This document shows positions 1 to 7,163 of a stretch of 16,153 nucleotides of DNA, piece after piece. The position numbers and the translations under genes are program-made. The notes under the pieces are model-generated. The model saw only the letters and a program-made list of their open reading frames with translations, did not search any database and had not been told where the DNA came from. How positions within the stretch are numbered: the first letter of the stretch is position 1; every line of letters begins with the position of its first letter. The stretch comes from Anaerolineales bacterium (lineage in GTDB: Bacteria > Chloroflexota > Anaerolineae > Anaerolineales > DRMV01): contig WFUL01000254.1 of NCBI GenBank assembly GCA_015484985.1, positions 1 to 16,153 of the forward strand, read 5' to 3'.

Positions 1-1
1 G

Positions 2-568
2 GAGGCACTGGAGCGCCTTCCGGGAGTGGGACCCAAGAGCGCGGCCCGGCTGGCCTTTTTCCTGCTGCGCCAACCCGAAGTGGCCCGACATTTGGCGGAG
101 GCCCTGACGGGGTTAGAACAGGTGACCTTTTGTTCCCGGTGCTTCCACCTCACGGAAGAGGGCCAGGTCCTGTGCAGCATCTGCCAGAATCCCCACCGGG
201 ACCACCGGGTGGTGTGTGTGGTGGAGGAGCCCCTGGACGTGCTGGCCATCGAACGGGCCGGAGTGTATCAGGGGGTGTATCACGTGCTTCACGGCGTGAT
301 TTCCCCGGTGGAAGGTGTGGGCCCGGAGGATTTGCGCATTCGGGAACTGCTGGAACGCATTCCCCAAGAGGGCATCGAGGAGGTCATTCTGGCCACGAAT
401 CCCAGCCTGGAGGGCGATGCCACCGCGCATTACCTGTATCAGCGCCTGAAGCCCCTGGAGGTTAAGGTGACCCGGCTGGCCCAGGGCCTTCCCTCCGGCG
501 GCGACCTGGAATACGCCGACCCTCTGACCCTGGTCCGGGCCTTGATGGGTCGTCAAGAAATGGATTGA
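2..568 (+). CDS. recR: Recombination mediator RecR (5' truncated by window edge)
   Basis: RecR works with RecF and RecO to load RecA at single-strand gaps. The reading frame is already open at nt 2 and encodes an LPGVGPKSAARL helix-hairpin-helix segment, so the true start lies upstream and the in-frame GTG at 26 is internal. Next comes the zinc finger, with CSRC and CSIC pairs encoded at about 130-183. The Toprim domain follows (VVCVVEEPLDVLAIE), with the acidic TNPSLEGDATA motif and the family-typical ending GLPSGGDLEYADPLTL. Only about 10-20 N-terminal residues appear to be missing. The stop is 3 nt before the mreC start, so the two genes are probably co-transcribed. The usual upstream partners (dnaX, ybaB/ebfC) would lie outside the window. 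Family identity is very secure. Confidence 0.96.
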   Translation, partial: EALERLPGVGPKSAARLAFFLLRQPEVARHLAEALTGLEQVTFCSRCFHLTEEGQVLCSICQNPHRDHRVVCVVEEPLDVLAIERAGVYQGVYHVLHGVISPVEGVGPEDLRIRELLERIPQEGIEEVILATNPSLEGDATAHYLYQRLKPLEVKVTRLAQGLPSGGDLEYADPLTLVRALMGRQEMD

Positions 569-571
569 TGG

Positions 572-1429
572 GTGATGGAACGCCTGCGACCGATTCCTCC
601 CTGGCTGTCCTGGGCTGCATTGGTCCTGATGGGGCTGGGCATTGTGCTTTTGGCCCTGACGGGATACCTGCGTCCCTTATTGCGCCTTTCCACCCAGCCT
701 ATCATCGAGATTCAGACCTGGGCGGCCCGTTATGTATACACGGTGCGGGATTACGTAAGCGCCCCCCGGGATATGGAAGCCCTACGTCGACGCAACCAGG
801 AACTTGAAGCGGAGGTAGCCCGTTTGCGCGCCCAGGTGGCCCAGTTGCAACAACAGGTGGCTCAACTGGAAGTGGTGGCCGCCCTGTTGGACTTCGCTCG
901 CGAATACCCCGAACATGAATACATGGTCGCCCTGGTCATCGGTCGGGACCCCAGCCCCTTCCTCCACTATGTCATCATTAATGTGGGTTCCGACGACGGC
1001 GTGCGGCCAGGGATGCCTGTGGTGGCCGCCCAGGGTCTGGTCGGCCAGGTGGAGGCAGTCATCCCTACGGCTGCTCGGGTACGCTTGATTACCGACCCAG
1101 GCTCTCGGGTGAACGTGCGCACTACACCTTCCAATGTGGACGCGGTTTTGGCGGGTAGCATTACGGGCGATCTCAGTCTGACCCTGGTCCCCCTGGAGGC
1201 TAAGATTCAACCAGGAGACCTGGTCGTTACTTCGGGCCTGGGAGGACAGTATCCGCCCAATATCCTTGTGGGTCAGGTCATCAGCACGCGTAAGCTGGGC
1301 TTTGCCCTCTTCCAGGAGGCTACCGTACAACCCGTGGTGGACTTTGCTCACCTGGACGCCGTATTGGTAGTGACGAACTTCCGGGCGGTGGATATTTCAC
1401 CCCTCATTCCAACCCCTGTCGCACCCTGA
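572..1429 (+). CDS. mreC: Rod shape-determining protein MreC
   Basis: MreC is the bitopic scaffold of the elongasome, linking cytoplasmic MreB to the PBP2/RodA wall-synthesis machinery. The 285-residue product has the expected order: a short N-terminus, one membrane helix at about residues 13-36, a coiled coil at about 66-100 rich in Leu/Gln/Glu heptads, then the extracytoplasmic double beta-barrel. Recognisable barrel segments are VGSDDGVRPGMPVV, GLVGQV, RVRLITDPGSRVNV and GDLVVTSGLGGQYPPNILVGQV. The start is GTG at 572 or the adjacent ATG at 575, only 3 nt after the recR stop, which suggests translational coupling. Length and domain order are normal. mreB is not in the window, so it either lies elsewhere or the scaffold here works with an unlinked copy. 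Confidence 0.96.
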   Translation: MMERLRPIPPWLSWAALVLMGLGIVLLALTGYLRPLLRLSTQPIIEIQTWAARYVYTVRDYVSAPRDMEALRRRNQELEAEVARLRAQVAQLQQQVAQLEVVAALLDFAREYPEHEYMVALVIGRDPSPFLHYVIINVGSDDGVRPGMPVVAAQGLVGQVEAVIPTAARVRLITDPGSRVNVRTTPSNVDAVLAGSITGDLSLTLVPLEAKIQPGDLVVTSGLGGQYPPNILVGQVISTRKLGFALFQEATVQPVVDFAHLDAVLVVTNFRAVDISPLIPTPVAP

Positions 1430-1431
1430 AG

Positions 1432-1926
1432 ATGGTGACCTGGCGAATTTTCCTGGTATGGGTGCTGGCCTGGTGGGCACAGCTGTTGCTGGCTCCCCTT
1501 TTACAGTGGTTAGAGGGGTTTCCGGACCTCCTCCTGCTCGCTTGGCTGTCTGTGGCTTTGGTGTTGCGAGGCCGGGCCTTTTGGGTGTGGACCCTGATAT
1601 GGGGCTTCTCCCTGGGCTGGATTTCCGGCTTGCCGGATTGGGTTCCCCTGATGGGCTACCTGATGTTGGGCCTGGCGTGGTGGTGGGTGCGTCGGCGTCT
1701 GTGGGAGCGGCCCTACCTCCTCTTGTTCGCGGGTACCCTCATCGGTACAATGACCTTGCGTTTGTGGGAGTATAGCATTTTGAGCTTGTTGGGAACACCT
1801 TTACCGTGGCGCGCAGGAATCAGTCAAGTCATCATGCCTTCTTTGTTGTGGAACCTGCTCCTGGCGCTTCCGGTGTATACCGTCGTCACCACCGTGACCG
1901 GACGCCCGGGAGGTGAGGAGATATGA
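1432..1926 (+). CDS. mreD: Rod shape-determining membrane protein MreD
   Basis: This 164-residue, strongly hydrophobic and Trp/Leu-rich protein has about five predicted membrane segments (roughly residues 5-25, 28-46, 50-66, 70-88 and 95-115, plus one near the C-terminus). MreD is poorly conserved in sequence. The call therefore rests on size, topology and the invariant mreC-mreD-PBP2 order. No good Shine-Dalgarno sequence precedes the ATG, which is 2 nt after the mreC stop, so coupled translation is likely. The stop overlaps the PBP2 start in an ATGA arrangement. MreD joins MreC and RodA-PBP2 in the elongasome membrane complex. Confidence 0.88.
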   Translation: MVTWRIFLVWVLAWWAQLLLAPLLQWLEGFPDLLLLAWLSVALVLRGRAFWVWTLIWGFSLGWISGLPDWVPLMGYLMLGLAWWWVRRRLWERPYLLLFAGTLIGTMTLRLWEYSILSLLGTPLPWRAGISQVIMPSLLWNLLLALPVYTVVTTVTGRPGGEEI

Positions 1927-4010
1927 CCCAGGAAATCCTTCCCGAGGTTCCCCCATACCAACAGAATCGCCTTTCTCCTCGGCGGACGTACACCCTGTTG
2001 GTCCTGTTGGGTCTGGTGCTGGGACTGTTCGTGGCCCGGCTCTTCTCCCTGCAAATCCTTCAGAACGAGGTCTGGGAGGCGCGGGCCCAGGAGAACCGCA
2101 TCGAAGAATTGAACCTTCGGGCCCCTCGAGGTGTGATTTACGACCGGAACGGAGTGGTTTTGGCCCGTAACTTCCCCTCGTACAATGTAGTCATTACTCC
2201 GGCTTATCTGCCTGAGGACCCCGGCTTGGTGGACCTCATGTTCCAGGAACTGGCGGCCCTTTTGGACATGCCCGTGGACTTTGGGGAGATTTCACCGGCC
2301 AACCCGTACGTCCCCTGTGTTTCCAATCACGGTATCCGTCAAATTGTCTTCTACGGCGAAACGACCGCCCCCTATCGTCCGGTGAAGATTAAGTGTAATG
2401 TTTCTCGCACCGTAGCCATGCAAGTGGAAGAACGTAAGTCCCGATGGCCCGGCGTGGACATCGAAATCGAACCGGTGCGGGATTATCCCACGGGCGAATC
2501 CACCTCCGTTATCGTGGGTTTTTTGGGCCCTGTGCCTGAGGCGCTGGTGGACTATTATGAGGCTAAGGGTCTGGACATCAACCGAGACAAAGTAGGATAC
2601 GCGGGCGTTGAACTGTATTACCAGGACCTGCTGGCCGGCCGCAATGGACGCCGGGTGGTGGAAGTGGACGTCGCAGGCCGCATTTTGCGGGACCTGGAGC
2701 CTCCTCAAAACCCCATCCCGGGCACCAATATTCGTCTGACCATTGATTGGCGCCTCCAGGATGCCATGTACACCATCGTGCGGGAAGAACTGGAGGAGTG
2801 GAACACTTATTTCGGTCAAGAACGTTTCCGCAACGCAGCGGCCATTGCCATGAATCCGAAGACAGGCGAAATCCTGGGGATGGTGTCCATTCCCTCCTAT
2901 AACAACCAGGTAGTGGCCCGCTACATCCCCGAGGACTACTACGAGTACCTGACTACAGAGGAATTTAAGCCCCTCCTCAACCACGCGATTTCCGCGGAGC
3001 ATCCTCCGGGGTCTGTGTTCAAAATCGTGACCGCGACAGGGGCCTTGAACGAGGGTATTGTGCGTCCGGACCAGGTCATCGAAACCCCAGGGACCATTGT
3101 TCTGGAGCAGAAGTTCTTTGTTGGAGATGTCGGCCGTCGACAGACTTTCTACGATTGGAACTGGGAGCGGGGTGGCTTTGGAGAGCTGGAGTTTTTGGAC
3201 TGCATCGCGTGGTCCAGCAACGTGTGTTTCTACAAAGTAGGGGGTGGGTACTTTGACGAAATTCCGGAGGGTGTAGGTATTTGTCGTCTGGGTAGTTACG
3301 CCCGGGCGTTGGGTTTTGGCGCGCGTACCGGCATTGACCTCCCTGGCGAGGCCGAAGGGCTTATCCCCGACCCTAAGTGGAAGCGGATTTTTAAGGGCGA
3401 AAATTGGTCCACTGGCGATACCTATCTGGCCAGTGTGGGACAGGGGTATGTGTTGACCACTCCTCTTCAGCTCCTGGTGGCAGCGTCCACCATTGCCAAC
3501 GGTGGGAAAGTGGTGAAGCCCACCATCCTCTATCAGATGCTGGACGAAGAGGGGCGGGTGATTCAACCTTTCCGACCCACCATCCTTCGGGATGTGACGC
3601 AGGACCCTGTGGTGGAGGAATACGAGAATCCCGGAGGTATCGGCAGTTGCAAACCCACGGGGGTCACGAAGACAGTGGACCCCGATGTATTGGCTCTGGT
3701 GCGGGAGGGAATGCGCCGGGCTGTGTTGTACGGCACATTAGAGAAGCCCTTCCGGAATTTCCCCATTTCCGCGGCGGGCAAGACGGGCTCCGCGGAGTAC
3801 TGTGACAACCGGGCCCAGGCCCAGAATCGATGCATCCAGGGCCAGTGGCCCTCCCATGCCTGGACGGTGGCCTTTGCGCCGTACGAAGACCCGGAGATCG
3901 CGGTGGTGGCCTTCGTGTACGATGGCACTGAGGGCGCGGAGGTGGCAGCCCCCATTGTGCGCCGCATCATGGAGTTCTATTTCGAGCTGAAGGCCCAGGT
4001 GGGACAGTAG
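1923..4010 (+). CDS. mrdA: Penicillin-binding protein 2, elongation-specific transpeptidase
   Basis: This class B PBP cross-links peptidoglycan during lateral wall growth together with RodA. It has 695 residues: a cytoplasmic tail, one membrane anchor (about 22-45), a PBP dimer/pedestal domain starting at RAPRGVIYDRNG (about 67-77), and the transpeptidase domain from about residue 300. All three active-site motifs are visible: SxxK at S364-K367 (SVFK), SxN at S431-S432-N433, and KTG at 620-622. The start overlaps the mreD stop by 4 nt and has a strong GGGAGGTGAGGAG ribosome site at 1908-1920. It carries eight cysteines (132, 158, 427, 435, 454, 576, 627, 637), all in the extracytoplasmic part, which is unusual for PBP2 and hints at disulfides. 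It is the last gene of the operon and converges on hisS. Confidence 0.96.
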   Translation: MTQEILPEVPPYQQNRLSPRRTYTLLVLLGLVLGLFVARLFSLQILQNEVWEARAQENRIEELNLRAPRGVIYDRNGVVLARNFPSYNVVITPAYLPEDPGLVDLMFQELAALLDMPVDFGEISPANPYVPCVSNHGIRQIVFYGETTAPYRPVKIKCNVSRTVAMQVEERKSRWPGVDIEIEPVRDYPTGESTSVIVGFLGPVPEALVDYYEAKGLDINRDKVGYAGVELYYQDLLAGRNGRRVVEVDVAGRILRDLEPPQNPIPGTNIRLTIDWRLQDAMYTIVREELEEWNTYFGQERFRNAAAIAMNPKTGEILGMVSIPSYNNQVVARYIPEDYYEYLTTEEFKPLLNHAISAEHPPGSVFKIVTATGALNEGIVRPDQVIETPGTIVLEQKFFVGDVGRRQTFYDWNWERGGFGELEFLDCIAWSSNVCFYKVGGGYFDEIPEGVGICRLGSYARALGFGARTGIDLPGEAEGLIPDPKWKRIFKGENWSTGDTYLASVGQGYVLTTPLQLLVAASTIANGGKVVKPTILYQMLDEEGRVIQPFRPTILRDVTQDPVVEEYENPGGIGSCKPTGVTKTVDPDVLALVREGMRRAVLYGTLEKPFRNFPISAAGKTGSAEYCDNRAQAQNRCIQGQWPSHAWTVAFAPYEDPEIAVVAFVYDGTEGAEVAAPIVRRIMEFYFELKAQVGQ

Positions 4011-4028
4011 AGTTCCCTTCCCCCTACA

Positions 4029-4043
4029 GGCGGCTGCGCCGCC
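4029..4043. terminator. Small GC-rich hairpin between convergent mrdA and hisS
   Basis: GGCGGC (4029-4034) and GCCGCC (4038-4043) form a perfect 6-bp stem with a TGC loop. It sits exactly in the 34-nt gap between the stops of mrdA (+) and hisS (-). No T-tract follows on either strand, so intrinsic termination would be weak. The position in a convergent gap is the main argument for a termination role. Confidence 0.35.
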
Positions 4044-4044
4044 A

Positions 4045-5331
4045 TCAGACGGGTTCGCTCCTTTCCTCCCACCATTTGTGCAACAGGTGGACGGCATCGT
4101 CCCGAGGGACCGTGACCTGTTCCCCGGTATCCATACGTTTCAGGGTGACCGCGTTGGCAGCCAGTTCATCGGGGCCCAGGACGGCGACTACGGGGGTGCC
4201 GATGCGGTTGGCGTATTTGAACTGCTTGGAAAGCCGGGCAGGGGCGGGATATGTGGCGACCCGGAACCCGGACTGGCGCAGTTCCTGGGCTAGGCGGTAT
4301 GAGGGAAGCAGGTGGGCTTCGTCGAAGACGGTGACCAGGATGAAAGCGGGATGGGACTGGAGTTGGGGACGCTTGCCGTAGTGTTCCAGTACCAGAGTGA
4401 TGACCATGTCGCCCATGGCAAAGCCCACACCGGGAATGGGCTCTCCGCCTACATCGGCTACCAGGTTATCGTACCGGCCGCCACCCAGGATGGCCCGGAA
4501 ACGGCCTTCCGCATCCCGGGCCTCGAAGACAATGCCGGTGTAGTAATCCAGGCCGCGGATGATGCTGGGGTTGTAGACCACATAATCAGCAACGTCCAGG
4601 GCCTCGACCGCACGGAAGAAGCGCTTCAACTCCTCGGATTGTTCCCACAGGTCCAAGCGAGCCAACAAGGCTTGCAAATCCTGCACTTGCTGCCCGGAGA
4701 GTCCCATTTCGCGCGCCTGGGCTTCCCACTGGTCGGGAGAAACCTTGTCCAGGCGGTCGATGAGGCGGAACACCGGGGTCTGCATGTCCGTTGGAATCCC
4801 GATGGCTTGGAGAGCTTTGTCCATCAAACGGCGGCTGTTGACGTAAATCTTCACCTCGTTGGGCGTCAGGCCCACACGACGGAAGAAGGTGGCCCCGATG
4901 GCGGCGAGCTCGGCGTCGGCCTCGGGGAGGTCGATCCCCAACAGGTCCACATTCCACTGGAAGAACTCCCGTCCTCGACCGCGTTGCGGGCGCTCATAGC
5001 GCCAGAAGGGACCGAAGGACCACCAGCGCAAAGGGAAGTAGAGTTGCTTCTGGCGTTGAGCTACCATGCGGGCCAAGGTAGGCGTCAATTCCGGCCGCAA
5101 GGTGATGAGGTCCCCGCTACGGTCGGGGAACACAAACGCCTGTTCTTTGACGAGTTCTTCGCCGGACTTGGCCGCGTACAGTTCCAGGGGTTCCAGGAAG
5201 GGGCCATCGTATTCCTGGTAGCCGAACATCTCGGACACGGCCCGCATGTGCTCGTACAGCCAGCGGCGCAGGGCCATATCCTCAGGGTAGAAATCGCGAG
5301 TACCTTTTACAGGCTGGATGCGCTGTCCCAT
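4045..5331 (-). CDS. hisS: Histidyl-tRNA synthetase
   Basis: This class II aminoacyl-tRNA synthetase charges tRNA-His. The product is 428 residues when started at the ATG at 5331, which gives the canonical N-terminus MGQRIQPVKGTRDFYPED and has an AGAAGAGGAAGG ribosome site just upstream. The frame stays open to 5484 upstream of that, but this extension has no similarity to the family. Visible motifs are motif 1 around residues 44-60, LRPELTPTLARMV at 79-90, motif 2 RGREFFQWNVDLLG at about 119-132, the histidine-specific RGLDYYTGIVFE at 259-270, and GGGRYDNL plus motif 3 GVGFAMGD at 301-308. A C-terminal anticodon-binding domain follows. Length is typical. It is transcribed alone, divergently from the VKOR unit. 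Confidence 0.97.
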   Translation of the reverse strand: MGQRIQPVKGTRDFYPEDMALRRWLYEHMRAVSEMFGYQEYDGPFLEPLELYAAKSGEELVKEQAFVFPDRSGDLITLRPELTPTLARMVAQRQKQLYFPLRWWSFGPFWRYERPQRGRGREFFQWNVDLLGIDLPEADAELAAIGATFFRRVGLTPNEVKIYVNSRRLMDKALQAIGIPTDMQTPVFRLIDRLDKVSPDQWEAQAREMGLSGQQVQDLQALLARLDLWEQSEELKRFFRAVEALDVADYVVYNPSIIRGLDYYTGIVFEARDAEGRFRAILGGGRYDNLVADVGGEPIPGVGFAMGDMVITLVLEHYGKRPQLQSHPAFILVTVFDEAHLLPSYRLAQELRQSGFRVATYPAPARLSKQFKYANRIGTPVVAVLGPDELAANAVTLKRMDTGEQVTVPRDDAVHLLHKWWEERSEPV

Positions 5332-5367
5332 GAATGGGCCTTCCTCTTCTATAGCATTTGCCTGCGT

Positions 5368-5373
5368 ATTATA
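5368..5373 (-). promoter_or_regulatory. Probable -10 element for hisS
   Basis: On the minus strand the hexamer TATAAT lies 36 nt upstream of the hisS ATG at 5331. No convincing TTGACA-like -35 lies 16-18 nt further upstream, so only the -10 is supported. The leader is too short for a T-box. Confidence 0.45.
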
Positions 5374-5415
5374 CCCAAGAGGGTGAAAGCCAGCGGTCGT
5401 TTTCCAAAACCACCA

Positions 5416-5444
5416 TTGACATTTCCTGGGCTCCCCACTACAAT
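5416..5444 (+). promoter_or_regulatory. Near-consensus sigma70-type promoter for the VKOR unit
   Basis: TTGACA (5416-5421) and TACAAT (5439-5444) are separated by exactly 17 bp and lie 39 nt upstream of the VKOR ATG at 5483. Spacing and hexamers fit a housekeeping promoter. Transcription would start near 5451. Confidence 0.75.
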
Positions 5445-5482
5445 GCGGGCGCATTTGACAGGTTGACCCAGGTGAGGTGGTC

Positions 5483-5914
5483 ATGGATTGGCGTTATCGA
5501 GCTTCGGTGGTGTTGGGGGTCGTGGGACTGGTGGATGCCCTGTATCTGACGTGGCTGAAGGTGAGCGGGAACGAGAGCCTGTGCTTGGGATTCGGTCAGT
5601 GTGATGTGGTCAATGCCAGTCCCTATGCCGAGATTTACGGTATCCCTATCGCCCTGTTGGGCGCGCTGGCGTATGCCGCGATTCTGGCCCTGCTGGTGGG
5701 AGAGGCTCGCTGGCGCGGCTCTCCGCGCGTCTTGTGGACACGTTACGGTGTTTTCGTCATTACCCTGTCCGGCACGCTCTATTCCGCTTACCTCACCTAT
5801 ATCGAGGTAGCCGTTTTGGAAGCCATCCGTCCTTTTTGCGTGATTTCCGCCGTGGTGATGGTGGGGCTTTGGGTGCTCACCCTTTTGCGACTGTTGCAGG
5901 AGGATATTTCGTGA
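5483..5914 (+). CDS. VKOR-family membrane thiol oxidoreductase, incomplete CxxC
   Basis: Bacterial VKOR homologues oxidise a thioredoxin-like partner and pass electrons to quinone, driving disulfide formation outside the cytoplasm. The 143-residue product has four predicted helices and the family loop C34-x5-C40-DVV followed by NASPYAEIYGIPIALLG. The start at ATG 5483 is preferred over GTG 5477 because AGGTGAGGTGG sits directly upstream. The helix that normally carries the quinone-side CxxC reads EAIRPFCVISAV. The second Cys (C119) is present, but the first position is Arg116. The codon is CGT, one transition from the Cys codon TGT. Without that Cys the usual relay between loop and active-site disulfides should be blocked. 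It could be a real variant, a dying gene or a base error. The downstream Cys4 protein is co-transcribed. Confidence 0.88.
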   Translation: MDWRYRASVVLGVVGLVDALYLTWLKVSGNESLCLGFGQCDVVNASPYAEIYGIPIALLGALAYAAILALLVGEARWRGSPRVLWTRYGVFVITLSGTLYSAYLTYIEVAVLEAIRPFCVISAVVMVGLWVLTLLRLLQEDIS

Positions 5915-5938
5915 TCCCCGCTTAGGAGGGAGGGAATC

Positions 5939-6154
5939 ATGCCCAAGATTCGATGCCTTTATGAGGACTGCATCTTTTTGGACGAAGGGTATTGCACCGC
6001 TGCGGCGGTGGAGATTGACCCGAACCAAGGCTGTCTGACGTACAAACCGGTGGGAGAATTCCTAGGTGACGAGGAGGAGTGGTTGGAGGACGAGGAACTC
6101 TTGGAGGACACCTTAGAAGACGAACTGTGGGAAGACGAGGATGAAGAGTATTGA
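5939..6154 (+). CDS. Small Cys4 acidic protein, DUF1540-like N-terminus
   Basis: This is a 71-residue protein of unknown function. The N-terminal half has four cysteines, C6-x4-C11-x7-C19-x12-C32, in a context (RCLYEDCIFLDEGYC...) resembling the small metal-binding DUF1540 type. From residue 44 on, 19 of 28 residues are Asp or Glu, with Trp/Leu at 48-49, 54-55, 59 and 63-64, so the tail may form an acidic amphipathic helix. The ATG at 5939 has a clear TAGGAGGG ribosome site at 5922-5929. It starts 24 nt after the VKOR stop, shares that promoter, and is followed by a strong terminator. No signal peptide is visible, so it is probably cytoplasmic. Coding status is well supported by the RBS and composition. 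The family match is tentative. Confidence 0.8.
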   Translation: MPKIRCLYEDCIFLDEGYCTAAAVEIDPNQGCLTYKPVGEFLGDEEEWLEDEELLEDTLEDELWEDEDEEY

Positions 6155-6211
6155 GTCCTTGTATCCTTTCAGGCATTTGAAAGGGTGAAAGTCAGTCCTC
6201 ATGGAAAACGG

Positions 6212-6251
6212 AAACAGGTGGCGTCGGAACAGACGCCACCTGTTTATTTTT
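6212..6251. terminator. Strong intrinsic terminator, usable on both strands
   Basis: AAACAGGTGGCGTC (6212-6225) pairs perfectly with 6232-6245 around the 6-nt loop GGAACA, giving a 14-bp stem. On the plus strand ATTTTT follows (6246-6251) and ends the VKOR/Cys4 unit. On the minus strand the same stem is followed by CGTTTTCC and lies directly behind the 3' end of tRNA-Asn, so it can end that transcript too. Confidence 0.88.
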
Positions 6252-6326
6252 GGCTCCCCGGGCAGGACTCGAACCTGCAACCAGGCGGTTAACAGCCGCC
6301 CGCTCTGCCAATTGAGCTACCGGGGA
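6251..6326 (-). tRNA. tRNA-Asn (anticodon GTT)
   Basis: Read on the minus strand, all arms can be folded. The acceptor is TCCCCGG with CCGGGGA. The D arm is GCTC...GAGC. The anticodon arm is GGCGG-CTGTTAA-CCGCC with GTT at positions 34-36. The T arm is GCAGG-TTCGAGT-CCTGC. The discriminator is G and the terminal CCA is encoded. Length is 76 nt. The 3' end touches the T-run of the terminator hairpin, so the transcript is monocistronic. Confidence 0.97.
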
Positions 6327-6337
6327 AGGCATTCCCT

Positions 6338-6365
6338 ATTATAGGGGGCATCCAAGACGTGTCAA
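6338..6365 (-). promoter_or_regulatory. Fully consensus promoter of tRNA-Asn
   Basis: On the minus strand TTGACA (6360-6365) and TATAAT (6338-6343) are both perfect hexamers separated by 16 bp. The -10 ends about 11 nt before the mature tRNA 5' end at 6326. The spacer GC run next to the start could act as a stringent-type discriminator, which is speculation. Confidence 0.88.
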
Positions 6366-6383
6366 GATTCGCCCTGGGCTGGG

Positions 6384-7163
6384 ATGTTGGAACCTGATAT
6401 CCTGGGTCGGGCCTATGAGTATCTACTGCGCAAGTTCGCCGAAGGGCAGGGGCAAAGCGCAGGGGAGTTCTACACTCCTCGCGAGGTGGCCATCCTCATG
6501 GCCCGCATTCTGGAACCGAAGCCAGGCATGACGGTATACGACCCGGCCTGCGGTTCCGGCGGTCTACTCATCAAATGTCACCTGCGCTTGTTGGAGACCC
6601 ACGGCGTGGCCGAAAATGGCCGCCGGAAACTACCGCCCCAGCACGCGCCTTTGAGTCTCTTCGGCCAGGAAATCAACCCCTCGACCTTCGCCATCGCCCG
6701 CATGAACGCGGTCATCCATGATATGGAAGCCGACATCCGCCTGGGCGATACCATGTGCAACCCGGCCTTCAAGGACGCGTCCGGACGACTGATGACCTTC
6801 GACCTGGTCGTGGCCAATCCCATGTGGAACCAAAAATTCCCGTCTGACCTGTACGAAAACGACCTCTACGAGCGCTTCCGTTTCTGGATACCACCGTCCT
6901 CCAGCGCGGATTGGGGATGGCTGCAGCACATGCTGGCCTCCCTCAACGAGAGAGGACGTATGGCCGTGGTGCTCGACACCGGGGCCGTCAGCCACGGCAG
7001 CGGCAAGCAGGGGGCAAGTCGTGAACGGGACATCCGCAAGGCCTTCGTAGAGGCCGACCTGATCGAGGCGGTTATCCTGCCGCATCGCTTCTCATCTGGG
7101 CATCACCCCGACCATTCGGGTTATCGAGATGCACGGGCTCCCGGTGGTGGAAATCTGAGTTGA
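6384..7163 (+). pseudogene. Type I RM modification subunit HsdM, truncated at both ends
   Basis: This is the core of an N6-adenine DNA methylase. The frame begins at LEPDILGRAYEYLLRKFAE, which in full HsdM lies well over 100 residues into the protein, so the HsdM_N helical domain is absent. Present are EFYTPREVA, the SAM-binding motif I DPACGSGG (residues 53-60), FGQEINPSTFAIARMN, the catalytic motif IV variant NPMW (145-148), and RERDIRKAFVEADLIEAVIL. Homology stops at about residue 232 (nt 7080), where intact proteins continue with LPENLFYNTTAPG. The last 27 residues are out-of-frame reading of the neighbouring AlbA_2 remnant. No ribosome site precedes the ATG. It could be called as an intact 259-residue methylase gene, but it almost certainly makes no working enzyme. 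Confidence 0.85.

Noticed and set aside
26..28. GTG at 26 as the start of recR
   Set aside because: It lies inside the conserved LPGVGPKS hairpin. The frame is open back to nt 2, and the true start is outside the window.
2292..3566. Long minus-strand open frame inside PBP2
   Set aside because: It is antisense to a fully recognised gene with all three PBP motifs. High GC leaves such frames open by chance.
4312..5466. 384-codon plus-strand open frame across hisS
   Set aside because: It is a shadow of hisS: low-complexity, no domain recognisable, and it crosses the hisS promoter.
5332..5484. N-terminal extension of hisS to 5484
   Set aside because: The extra residues show no family similarity, cross the hisS -10 and overlap the VKOR promoter. 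MGQRIQPVKGTRDF at 5331 is the canonical start with an RBS.
6165..6184. CCTTTCA...TGAAAGG hairpin after the Cys4 gene
   Set aside because: A 7-bp stem without a T-run. The strong terminator is 28 bp further on, so this may be chance and no role is supported.
6251..6326. tRNA-Asn as an attachment site for the RM region
   Set aside because: No direct repeat of the tRNA 3' end and no integrase are seen in the window. The remnant lies on the 5' side.
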